Below, piece after piece: positions 1 through 7,082 of a stretch of DNA of 15,284 nucleotides. Both the position numbers and the translations under genes were made by a program. The stretch covers positions 1-15,284 of the forward strand of contig JAPKCP010000037.1 in the NCBI GenBank assembly GCA_028822885.1. The letters run 5' to 3'. How positions within the stretch are numbered: position 1 is the first letter of the stretch; every line of letters begins with the position of its first letter. The DNA is from Yoonia sp. (lineage in GTDB: Bacteria; Pseudomonadota; Alphaproteobacteria; Rhodobacterales; Rhodobacteraceae). The notes below the pieces were generated by a model, which worked only from the letters and a program-made list of their open reading frames with translations, did not search any database and was not told the origin of the DNA.

Positions 1-1118
1 TCTTCAAATGTCACATGCGCTTCGGAATAGAGACTATTTTCTGACCAACGTGCCACTGTTGACGCAGACCCTTTATATAGCTTTACCCGCACAGTCCCGC
101 TGACGTGTTCTTGCGATTTGTCGATCAGCGCTTGCAGCATTTCACGTTCAGGTGAGAACCAGAAACCGTTGTAGATCAGCTCTGCGTAGCGCGGCATGAT
201 GCTGTCTTTCAGATGGCCTGCACCGGAATCAAGCGTGATTTGTTCAATACCACGGTGGGCCTCAAGCAAGACCGTGCCGCCGGGTGTTTCATAGACACCG
301 CGTGACTTCATCCCGACGAAACGGTTTTCAACCAGATCAAGACGACCAATTCCGTGCTTGCCGCCGTATTCGTTGAGCTTTGTTAATACAGTCGCCGGCG
401 ACAACATTTCGCCGTTGATTGACACTGCATCACCGCGCTCAAACCCGACTTCAATAAACTCAGGTTCGTTTGGTGCGTCCTCTGGATTGACGGTCCGCTG
501 GTAGACATATTCTGGGGCTTCAACAGCAGGATCTTCCAGAACTTTGCCTTCAGATGATGTGTGCAAGAGGTTCGCATCAACGCTGAATGGGGCTTCGCCA
601 CGTTTGTCTTTCGCAACAGGAATTTGGTGCTGTTCAGCAAATTCAAGCAGTTTGGTGCGAGACGTCAAATCCCATTCGCGCCAAGGTGCGATGACCTTGA
701 TGTCGGGGTTCAGCGCATATGCGGCAAGCTCAAAACGCACTTGATCGTTGCCTTTACCAGTCGCACCGTGGGCGATAGCGTCAGCACCTTCGGCTTCGGC
801 GATCTCAACCAGTCGCTTAGAAATCAATGGGCGGGCAATGGATGTGCCGAGCAAATAGATGCCTTCGTACACAGCATTTGCGCGAAACATCGGGAATACG
901 AAATCGCGGACAAATTCTTCGCGGACATCTTCGACATAAATCTTAGAGGCGCCCATCAACTCGGCCTTGGCGCGGGCCGGTTCCAGTTCTTCGCCTTGAC
1001 CCAAATCAGCGGTAAAGGTCACGACCTCACAGCCATATTCGGTCTGGAGCCATTTAAGGATAATCGACGTGTCCAAACCGCCAGAATAGGCAAGGACGAC
1101 TTTTTTAGGTTTGGTCAT
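1..1118 (-). CDS. argG: argininosuccinate synthase, 3' end cut off by window
   Basis: Argininosuccinate synthase joins citrulline and aspartate with ATP to give argininosuccinate, the next-to-last step of arginine synthesis, in the cytoplasm. Reading down from the ATG at 1118, the protein opens with the N-type ATP pyrophosphatase loop SGGLDTS (residues 12-18) after a short lysine-rich start. Other family blocks follow: TADLGQGEE near residue 37, GTSIARPLISK near 91, and HGATGKGNDQVRFE near 117, which carries citrulline/aspartate contacts. About 372 codons are visible and the frame is open to the window edge; the family is usually about 400-410 residues, so only the C-terminal tail is missing. 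An AAGG-type ribosome site lies about 8-12 bases upstream of the ATG. It is the second gene after the Nudix gene on this strand, but the 269-base gap suggests its own promoter. Identification is secure. Confidence 0.97.
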   Translation of the reverse strand, partial: MTKPKKVVLAYSGGLDTSIILKWLQTEYGCEVVTFTADLGQGEELEPARAKAELMGASKIYVEDVREEFVRDFVFPMFRANAVYEGIYLLGTSIARPLISKRLVEIAEAEGADAIAHGATGKGNDQVRFELAAYALNPDIKVIAPWREWDLTSRTKLLEFAEQHQIPVAKDKRGEAPFSVDANLLHTSSEGKVLEDPAVEAPEYVYQRTVNPEDAPNEPEFIEVGFERGDAVSINGEMLSPATVLTKLNEYGGKHGIGRLDLVENRFVGMKSRGVYETPGGTVLLEAHRGIEQITLDSGAGHLKDSIMPRYAELIYNGFWFSPEREMLQALIDKSQEHVSGTVRVKLYKGSASTVARWSENSLYSEAHVTFE

Positions 1119-1387
1119 GAGAGAAGCCTTTGATGCGATAATAAGTTGGATTTGGCGATACTGCGTTTGAACGGGCAGGGCAAGGATAGCGGCATTGCGG
1201 GGAGTTAACGGCGGTGAAGACTAAGTAAATATCGTAATGGGATCGTTGTGAGAAAAATCACCCTTATTACATTCCGTATGAAGGTTGGGCAGGAACTTCG
1301 ATCGTAACAGCTCCCTAAATCGATGTCATCGAAGATCACGTGCTGGTAGTCTATATAATTGTTAATAAACGATTATTATATAACGTA
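1119..1387. other. gap between Nudix gene and argG: leader and probable argG promoter
   Basis: No convincing gene is seen in this 269-base stretch. It must carry the argG leader. Read on the minus strand, the least bad promoter candidate is TTGCCC (plus coordinates 1178-1183), 17 bases, then TATCGC (1155-1160); both boxes are poor matches, so this is only a suggestion. Other visible structure is a 13-base palindrome TCGATG-T-CATCGA at 1320-1332, a CACGTG at 1337-1342, a CGATCG at 1299-1304 and the AT-rich palindrome described separately. The palindromes could be operators, but no known regulator site (for example an ArgR box) can be assigned with confidence. Confidence 0.4.
1352..1382. repeat. 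AT-rich inverted repeat just after the Nudix gene
   Basis: Perfect 8-base arms, TATATAAT (1352-1359) and ATTATATA (1375-1382), flank a 15-base centre that itself holds a small GTT-AATA-AAC hairpin (1361-1370). It begins 5 bases past the Nudix stop codon. The stems contain no G or C except in the inner hairpin, so it would be weak as an intrinsic terminator; it may be a binding site, a weakly folding mRNA 3' end, or chance in an AT-rich gap. Confidence 0.5.
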
Positions 1388-1822
1388 CTAAAAAACACTC
1401 GCCAAGAAATCCGCGTCTCCGTCATTGGCCAATTCTGCCAAAGCCACAACTGGATCAAGCCAAACTGCGATATGCCCCGGCTCTGTTGGTGGACCGTGGG
1501 GTCGCACAGGCCGAGCCAAATAGATGTGGCACACCTTCTCTGCGTAGAACCCGTAGTCGGGCATATACACAAACCGGCGGAATACTCCGATCTTGCGCGG
1601 GGCGGCGATGCGGTAGCCGGTTTCCTCAAGAACCTCGCGGTGCAAGGCCTCCAAGGGTCCTTCGCCCGGATCAATGCCGCCACCGGGCAGTTGAAATTCC
1701 TCGTGTGGCGCACCCTGATATGTCACCAAAACCTTACCATCGCGGGGTAAAATTGCATAGGCACCGGGCCGCAAAGTGTACTTCTGCCCCGCAACCGGCG
1801 TGCCGCCATACCGTCTGATCAT
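1388..1822 (-). CDS. Nudix hydrolase
   Basis: A 144-residue protein with a complete Nudix box at residues 48-70 (G-x5-E-x7-RE-V-x-EE-x-GY), the Mg-binding helix that cleaves nucleoside diphosphates linked to another group. The phrase FQLPGGGIDPGE leads into the box as in mutT-like enzymes. Nothing outside the box tells the substrate; 8-oxo-dGTP, NADH or dinucleotide polyphosphates are all possible. It is full length for a one-domain Nudix enzyme. The ATG at 1822 is supported by an AAGGGGG element about 7 bases upstream. It starts 78 bases from hslO on the opposite strand, so the two share a divergent control region, and it precedes argG on its own strand. It is not closely similar to the CoA-type Nudix enzyme downstream of hslO. 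Confidence 0.9.
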   Translation of the reverse strand: MIRRYGGTPVAGQKYTLRPGAYAILPRDGKVLVTYQGAPHEEFQLPGGGIDPGEGPLEALHREVLEETGYRIAAPRKIGVFRRFVYMPDYGFYAEKVCHIYLARPVRPHGPPTEPGHIAVWLDPVVALAELANDGDADFLASVF

Positions 1823-1833
1823 ACCTTGCCCCC

Positions 1834-1862
1834 TTGGATGGCGTCCTTGCCCCCCCTATATA
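1834..1862 (+). promoter_or_regulatory. possible hslO promoter
   Basis: TTGGAT (1834-1839), a 17-base spacer and TATATA (1857-1862) form a plausible sigma-70-type promoter reading toward hslO. Transcription would start near 1869-1870, leaving a leader of about 30 bases before the chosen ATG at 1901. The -35 box matches consensus at only three positions. The short gap means any promoter for the divergent Nudix gene overlaps this region. Confidence 0.35.
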
Positions 1863-1900
1863 GCCGCGATATGCCCAATCCTGACAAGATAGGAAAGCCA

Positions 1901-2896
1901 ATGACCATAGGCGCGATTGCCTGGGACGATACCGTCCTGCCGTTTCAACTTGACCGTTCTGACATCCGTGGCCGGGTGGCCCGTTTGGATGGGGTGTTGG
2001 AAGAGGTGCTGAAACAGCACGATTACCCGCCTGTGATTGAAGCGTTGGTGGCCGAAATGGCTTTGCTGACTGCGATGATCGGTCAGTCGATGAAGCTGCG
2101 CTGGAAGCTTTCGCTACAAGTGCGCGGCGAAGGGGCTGCCCGGATTATCGCAACCGATTACTATGCGCCCGGTGATGACGGGGAGCCTGCGCGGATCAGG
2201 GCTTATGCCAGTTATGATAAAGAGCGGATTGATCTGAACGCTGATGGCTTTAGCCAAATCGGTAAGGGTTACTTTGCGATCCTGATCCATCAGGGCGAGG
2301 ACATGACGCCTTATCAAGGGATCACACCGATTGCGGGTGGGTCGCTTTCCGCCTGTGCAGAGACTTATTTCGCGCAGTCAGAGCAGCTTCCGACAAAGTT
2401 TTCGCTATCGTACGGCCAGAACCAAATGCCGGGTGAAGCGCCAAAATGGCGGGCTGGTGGGTTGATGTTGCAGCATATGCCGAAGTCTTCGATCGTGGAT
2501 GCGCCGTCTGGGGAAGAACCCGTGCGCGATGATGGTTTGACCGATCCAATGGATTTCCTCGACGCGGATGAAGGTGAAAACTGGAATCGTGCCTCAGCGC
2601 TGCTTGGCACCGTTGATGATATGGAATTGATTGGGCCAACAGTATCGCCGAATGAATTGTTGGTGCGCTTGTTCCACGAAGAACAGCCGCGTGTTTTTGA
2701 TGCCAACCAAGTTCGGTTTGGCTGTACCTGTTCTGAAGACAAGGTACGCCAGTCATTGTCGATTTACTCCGCCAAAGACATTAAAACGATGACGACGGAT
2801 GAGGGCACTGTCACCGCGGATTGCCAATTTTGCGGGTCTCATTACATTTTTGAGCCCAAAACGCTGGGTTTTGAGGCCGAAGGCGATGTTACCTGA
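1901..2896 (+). CDS. hslO: redox-regulated chaperone Hsp33
   Basis: Hsp33 is a cytoplasmic holdase kept inactive by zinc and switched on by oxidation of its four cysteines, protecting unfolding proteins during oxidative stress. The 331-residue product shows the C-terminal zinc site: CTC (C275, C277) followed by CQFC (C308, C311), the CxC-x30-CxxC pattern of the family. The N-terminal two-thirds match the Hsp33 core, including TAMIGQSMKLRWKLSLQ near residue 58 and GYFAI with a downstream YQG segment. An acidic insert (around residues 218-240) lengthens it relative to the E. coli protein, as is common in alphaproteobacteria. The ATG at 1901 is chosen because AGGAAA sits 5-10 bases before it; starts at 1826 or 1871 would lack a ribosome site and would cover the likely promoter. 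Its stop overlaps the next gene by 11 bases, indicating translational coupling. Confidence 0.96.
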   Translation: MTIGAIAWDDTVLPFQLDRSDIRGRVARLDGVLEEVLKQHDYPPVIEALVAEMALLTAMIGQSMKLRWKLSLQVRGEGAARIIATDYYAPGDDGEPARIRAYASYDKERIDLNADGFSQIGKGYFAILIHQGEDMTPYQGITPIAGGSLSACAETYFAQSEQLPTKFSLSYGQNQMPGEAPKWRAGGLMLQHMPKSSIVDAPSGEEPVRDDGLTDPMDFLDADEGENWNRASALLGTVDDMELIGPTVSPNELLVRLFHEEQPRVFDANQVRFGCTCSEDKVRQSLSIYSAKDIKTMTTDEGTVTADCQFCGSHYIFEPKTLGFEAEGDVT

Positions 2897-3476
2897 TTAC
2901 GGTCAAATCTTGATTGATGCGCTGTCTAAGCCGGGTAGCGCATCTTCTGATTTTGACCTCAATCCCGATATAGCGTTGCCTGTAGGGCGTGTCTTAAAGC
3001 CAGCTGCCGTGCTGGTTGGTGTGCGTGAAAACGGAAACGTCATCCTGACGAAACGCTCTGCCAGATTGAAACACCACCCGGGGCAGATTGCTTTTCCGGG
3101 GGGCAAAAAAGACGAAGGCGACGTTGACCTGATTGCTGCCGCTTTACGTGAAGCGCACGAAGAGATTGGGTTGCCATCGGATCAGGTTGAAGTCCTTGGA
3201 TCCTTGCCGTGTCATGAGACGGTGACGAATTACACGGTTTCGCCAATTGTGGGTCTCATCAAGGGAAATTATGACGTTTTGCCTGAAGTTGGTGAAGTCT
3301 CAGACGTTTTTGAAGTCCCCTTTTCGCATTTCACGGACCCCGCAAATTTTCGGATCGAAGGACGTCGTTGGCAGGGTAATCGGCGTGAATACTTTGTTGC
3401 TCCATATGGCCCGTACTACATTTGGGGTGCCACCGCGCGTATCCTTCGCGCTCTTGCGGATCGAGTTGCGTTATGA
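2886..3476 (+). CDS. CoA pyrophosphatase-type Nudix hydrolase
   Basis: A 196-residue Nudix enzyme of the NudL/YeaB type, which splits coenzyme A or its derivatives into 3',5'-ADP and phosphopantetheine. The diagnostic CoA-Nudix block is present at residues 54-73: LTKRSA, three residues later an H-rich turn, then GQIAFPGG. The catalytic helix follows with LREAHEEIGL (87-96). As in NudL relatives, the first glutamate of the classical box is not at its standard place. Later conserved blocks are PCHETVTNYTVSPIVG (108-123) and SDVFEVP (139-145). The ATG at 2886 lies inside the end of hslO (11-base overlap), and its own stop overlaps the start of cca (ATGA), so three genes are translationally coupled. 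Function assigned from motif similarity; actual substrate preference is inferred. Confidence 0.92.
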   Translation: MLPDYGQILIDALSKPGSASSDFDLNPDIALPVGRVLKPAAVLVGVRENGNVILTKRSARLKHHPGQIAFPGGKKDEGDVDLIAAALREAHEEIGLPSDQVEVLGSLPCHETVTNYTVSPIVGLIKGNYDVLPEVGEVSDVFEVPFSHFTDPANFRIEGRRWQGNRREYFVAPYGPYYIWGATARILRALADRVAL

Positions 3477-4609
3477 AGTTGGACGCTGATTGGTTGACGT
3501 CCGTTGGCGCACAAAAGGTATGTGGTCTGTTAGCTGACGCCGGATATCAGGCATGGTTTGTCGGTGGTTGCGTCAGGAATGCACTGATTGGTGCGCCAGT
3601 TGCAGATTTGGACCTTTCAACGAACGCCCTTCCAGACGTTGTTGTTCGCCTTGCTCGCGATGCTGGATTGCAGGTTATTCCAACAGGAATTGATCACGGG
3701 ACAGTCACTATTCTAGCTGAAAATACTTCATTTGAGGTTACGACATTTCGAAAGGATGTGGCCACAGATGGTCGTCGCGCTGTCGTTGTGTTTGCTGACA
3801 CCATGGCTGAGGATGCGCTGCGTCGCGATTTCACGATGAACGCGCTTTATGCAGATGCGCAAGGTGAAGTTGTTGATCCCTTAGGCGGTTTGCCCGACCT
3901 TGAAGCTCGTTTGGTTCGTTTCATTGAGGACCCGGATCAGCGGATCAAAGAAGACTATCTGCGGATTTTAAGGTTCTTCCGGTTTTATGCTTGGTATGGG
4001 AATTCAAGCGCTGGGATCGATGCTGATGGGCTGGCGGCTTGTGCAGCAAATGTTGAGGGTATTCAGACCTTATCGAAAGAGCGCATTGGTCAGGAGCTGC
4101 TTAAGCTGTTGGCTGCGCCCAACCCCGCGCCTGCGGTCGCTTCATTTGCGTCTTGTGGTGGTCTGATTCAGGTCTTGCCGGGTGCCAATCACGGTGCGTT
4201 GGCTGTTCTTGTTCATATCGAGGACAATGCCGGGCTAGACCCTGATCCATTGCGTCGATTGGCAGTTTTGGGCGGTATGGATGTGCAAGACAACTTGCGG
4301 CTTTCAAAGGCGCAAGCGTGGCGCTTGGATATTTTGCGTGCTGGCAGATCTGCTATTGAGGTAGGGTATAGGCATGGCGCTGACATTGGGGTCGATTTAC
4401 TTGCTGTAGAAGCGGCATCGCTTGGGCAAGATATAGACCCTAATAAGATTAAACTGGTGAAAGATGCTGCAACAAAAACTTGCCCTTTGACTGCCCAAGA
4501 CCTGATGCCAATGTTACAAGGTCCTGCGCTTGGCAAAGCCCTAAAAGTAGCAGAAAGTCGGTGGATCGCGTCTGGTTTCACGTTGACGAAGGATGATCTA
4601 CTTGACTGA
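3473..4609 (+). CDS. cca: CCA-adding tRNA nucleotidyltransferase (class II)
   Basis: Adds or repairs the 3'-terminal CCA of tRNAs without a nucleic-acid template. The 378-residue product has the class II head domain in order: FVGGCVRN (residues 29-36), the metal-binding DLDLSTNA (D45, D47), the TFR strand (91-93), and RRDFTMNALYAD (117-128) of the nucleotide-selection region. The neck helix follows as a DYLRILRFFRF block (161-171). No HD phosphohydrolase domain is visible at the C terminus, so it resembles the shorter poly(A)-polymerase/CCA-enzyme form. Whether it adds all three nucleotides or only some cannot be read off. The ATG at 3473 overlaps the upstream TGA (ATGA); a start at 3422 would lie wholly inside the Nudix gene. 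Pairing with the CoA-type Nudix gene is a neighbourhood I recall from Rhodobacterales. Confidence 0.95.
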   Translation: MKLDADWLTSVGAQKVCGLLADAGYQAWFVGGCVRNALIGAPVADLDLSTNALPDVVVRLARDAGLQVIPTGIDHGTVTILAENTSFEVTTFRKDVATDGRRAVVVFADTMAEDALRRDFTMNALYADAQGEVVDPLGGLPDLEARLVRFIEDPDQRIKEDYLRILRFFRFYAWYGNSSAGIDADGLAACAANVEGIQTLSKERIGQELLKLLAAPNPAPAVASFASCGGLIQVLPGANHGALAVLVHIEDNAGLDPDPLRRLAVLGGMDVQDNLRLSKAQAWRLDILRAGRSAIEVGYRHGADIGVDLLAVEAASLGQDIDPNKIKLVKDAATKTCPLTAQDLMPMLQGPALGKALKVAESRWIASGFTLTKDDLLD

Positions 4610-5186
4610 ACTGTTACCTCTTTTGGGATTTGTGTTTGCTGGGCTCTTTTCGCCGGGTCCGAACGTGATCCTACTAACGGCCTCTGGCGCGCGTTTTGGA
4701 TTTCGACCAACCCTACCACATATCCTCGGTGTCGCGTTTGGGGTTGGCATTACGTCAGCAATCACAGGGTTTGGGCTGGGTGCGCTGCTGCAATCCTACC
4801 CGTCGCTCACGCTTGTTTTACAAATTTTTGCGAGCCTGTGGATCCTATGGATGGCGTACAAGCTGTGGTTTGCCAAACCTGCTCAGACTGATGACGCTGC
4901 TGACCGTCCGTTCACGTTTATTGAGGCTGTATTGTTTCAATGGGTGAACCCAAAGGTGTGGGCAGTTGCGCTGTCTGCGATGGTATATGTGCCAATCGGC
5001 GCACCCTCAATGCAAGCGATGACACTTGGCCTGACGTTTTCGGGGATCAATCTGTGTGTCTGCTTGTTTTGGACATACGCAGGAACGCTGCTGTCATATC
5101 TGCTCAAAAACGCAGTGGCGTGGCGCATCTTTTTACGGATTATGGCCGTCGCTTTGGTTTGTTTTTCCGTTTTGGTTTTCATCTAG
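4593..5186 (+). CDS. LysE/RhtB family amino-acid exporter
   Basis: An inner-membrane protein of 197 residues with the LysE/RhtB signature SPGPNVILL in the first membrane segment (around residues 20-28) and about six hydrophobic segments, the usual size and topology of this family. Members export amino acids, homoserine lactone or related small metabolites; the substrate here cannot be told. The ATG at 4593 overlaps cca by 17 bases but has almost no room for a ribosome site. A TTG three codons later (4602) has GAAGGA (4588-4593) at an ideal 8-base distance, so the true start may be 4602, removing three residues. It ends 45 bases before the first ABC exporter gene. No function linking it to cca is evident; it may simply ride in the same transcript. 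Confidence 0.9.
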   Translation: MIYLTELLPLLGFVFAGLFSPGPNVILLTASGARFGFRPTLPHILGVAFGVGITSAITGFGLGALLQSYPSLTLVLQIFASLWILWMAYKLWFAKPAQTDDAADRPFTFIEAVLFQWVNPKVWAVALSAMVYVPIGAPSMQAMTLGLTFSGINLCVCLFWTYAGTLLSYLLKNAVAWRIFLRIMAVALVCFSVLVFI

Positions 5187-5231
5187 CCCGCGCAGGACTA
5201 TGTCTAACAGATAACCTTAAAGGTCATCCCG

Positions 5232-7082
5232 ATGTTTCGCTTCTTTGAAAAGCTGGTCGACCCCTATGTCGCCTACCCAGAAAACGACACCCCGCCGCAA
5301 ACGCTGGGTGCTTTTTTGTGGGATTATGCCACGCCTTTTCGTGGTATTTTCGCAGTAACCGGTATCATGTCCGTTCTGATCGCGATCGTCGAAGTCTTGT
5401 TGATTTCGTATATGGGGCGATTGGTTAACCTGCTTGGTGATGGCTCCCCGGCTGAGGTTTGGGCTGCGAATGGTGTCGAGTTTATCGCTGTTGCGATTGC
5501 CATTATAGCGATCCGCCCGATTGTTTACGTTGTGCACGTGATGTTGCTGAACCAGACGATTTTGCCCAATATCGGGACGCTTGTGCGGTGGCGCGCCCAT
5601 CGGCATGTGATGCGTCAATCGGTAGGATGGTTTGAGGACGATTTTGCCGGTCGGATTGCGAACCGAATTATGCAAACACCACCCGCTGCGGGCGAAGTTG
5701 TGTTCCAGATTTTTGACGCGCTGACATTTGCCGTAGCTTACGTGATTGGTGCTGCGATCCTTTTGGCTGACGCTGATCCGCGGCTGATGATCCCACTCAT
5801 CCTATGGTTAGTGCCCTATCTGTTCTTAATTCGGTGGGTGATGCTTAAGGTTGAACCAGCGTCTGAAGCGGCGTCGAACGCCCGTTCCGCAGTGACGGGC
5901 CGCGTCGTGGACAGCTATTCCAACATTCATTCGGTAAAGATGTTCGCCCATAATGACCGCGAGATCGAGTACGCCAAGGAATGCATCGAAGAGGCGCGCC
6001 GTACATTTCAAGTTGAGCTGCGTTTATACACGTTGATGGACGCTGGATTAACCCTGATTAACGGTTTTCTGGTCGTTGGTATTGTTGGGTGGGCCATGTA
6101 TTTGTGGATGCAGGGCACGGCCAGTATTGGGGTTGTCGCTGCAGCAACTGCCTTGTCGTTAAGGCTGAATTCTATGTCGGGGTGGATCATGTCTGCTGTG
6201 TCGGGGTTTTTTCGCAATCTAGGTGTTGTCCGCGAAGGGATGCAGACGATTGCTCAGCCGATTAACCTGCTTGATACCCCCGGTTCTGTGCCGTTGCAGG
6301 TGACGGCTGGTCGCGTTGAAATGCGCGATCTGTCGCATCATTATGGCAAGCATAAGGGCGGTCTGGACCATATTAATTTGGTGATCGCACCCGGTGAAAA
6401 GGTTGGTTTGGTTGGGCAGTCAGGTGCTGGAAAATCGACCCTCGTAAAGCTCCTTTTACGGTTTTATGATGCTGAAAGTGGTCAGATCGTGATTGATGGC
6501 CAGCCGATTTCGAACGTGACGCAAGACAGCCTGCGCGCCGCAATTGGGATGGTGCAGCAAGACAGTGCGTTATTGCACCGGTCTGTCCGTGAGAACATTC
6601 TTTATGGCTGCCCAGAGGCAAGTGAAGCTGAGATGATAGCTGCTGCAGAAAAAGCAGAGGCCCATGATTTCATTCTGACGCTTGAAGATAACGAGGGTAA
6701 TGTGGGCTATGCCGCGCGCGTTGGTGAACGGGGTGTTAAGCTTTCGGGTGGGCAACGGCAGCGGATCGCTTTGGCACGTGTTGTGCTAAAAGATGCACCT
6801 ATTTTGTTGTTGGACGAGGCGACATCGGCGCTCGATTCTGAAGTCGAAGCAGCTATATTAGAGACGCTTTATGGGATGATGCAGGGCAAAACTGTGATCG
6901 CAATCGCGCACCGATTATCCACGATTGCCCAGATGGACCGGATTATCGTGATGGATCAAGGCCGCATCATCGAAGACGGCACCCATGACAGTCTCTTGGC
7001 TGCAAATGGCCAATACGCCCGGTTTTGGGCGCGTCAATCTGGTGGATTTTTGGGACAAGACACAACGGGATCAACGCTATGA
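5232..7082 (+). CDS. ABC exporter half-transporter, first of a tandem pair
   Basis: A 616-residue half-transporter with an N-terminal membrane domain (about residues 35-340, with hydrophobic segments near 40-60, 83-105, 165-180, 187-204 and 275-292) fused to a C-terminal ATPase. The ATPase has Walker A GQSGAGKS (395-402), Q-loop VQQD (441-444), signature LSGGQ (504-508), Walker B ILLLDE (524-529) with catalytic glutamate, and switch histidine H560. All hydrolysis residues are intact. This is the ABCB/MsbA-like exporter architecture; substrates range from lipids to drugs and peptides and none can be inferred. AAAGGT about 8 bases before the ATG at 5232 supports the start. Its stop overlaps the start of a paralogous gene by an ATGA, so the two most likely form a heterodimer. 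Confidence 0.95.
   Translation: MFRFFEKLVDPYVAYPENDTPPQTLGAFLWDYATPFRGIFAVTGIMSVLIAIVEVLLISYMGRLVNLLGDGSPAEVWAANGVEFIAVAIAIIAIRPIVYVVHVMLLNQTILPNIGTLVRWRAHRHVMRQSVGWFEDDFAGRIANRIMQTPPAAGEVVFQIFDALTFAVAYVIGAAILLADADPRLMIPLILWLVPYLFLIRWVMLKVEPASEAASNARSAVTGRVVDSYSNIHSVKMFAHNDREIEYAKECIEEARRTFQVELRLYTLMDAGLTLINGFLVVGIVGWAMYLWMQGTASIGVVAAATALSLRLNSMSGWIMSAVSGFFRNLGVVREGMQTIAQPINLLDTPGSVPLQVTAGRVEMRDLSHHYGKHKGGLDHINLVIAPGEKVGLVGQSGAGKSTLVKLLLRFYDAESGQIVIDGQPISNVTQDSLRAAIGMVQQDSALLHRSVRENILYGCPEASEAEMIAAAEKAEAHDFILTLEDNEGNVGYAARVGERGVKLSGGQRQRIALARVVLKDAPILLLDEATSALDSEVEAAILETLYGMMQGKTVIAIAHRLSTIAQMDRIIVMDQGRIIEDGTHDSLLAANGQYARFWARQSGGFLGQDTTGSTL

Noticed and set aside
561..1133. 190-codon plus-strand open frame opposite argG
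   Set aside because: It lies antisense to the strongly conserved argG frame, has no recognisable domain and no ribosome site; argG explains the region.
1352..1382. AT-rich inverted repeat read as an intrinsic terminator of the Nudix gene
   Set aside because: The main stem is pure A/T and there is no T-run after a stable stem, so it is listed only as a repeat.
1340..1750. 136-codon plus-strand open frame opposite the first Nudix gene
   Set aside because: The minus strand encodes a complete Nudix box here with a good ribosome site; the plus frame has no motif.
1826..1900. Longer N terminus for Hsp33 starting at 1826 or 1871
   Set aside because: The extra residues are unlike Hsp33, lack a ribosome site and would cover the probable promoter; ATG 1901 has AGGAAA in place.
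4213..4719. 168-codon minus-strand open frame opposite cca and lysE
   Set aside because: It spans the junction of two well-supported plus-strand genes and shows no motif.
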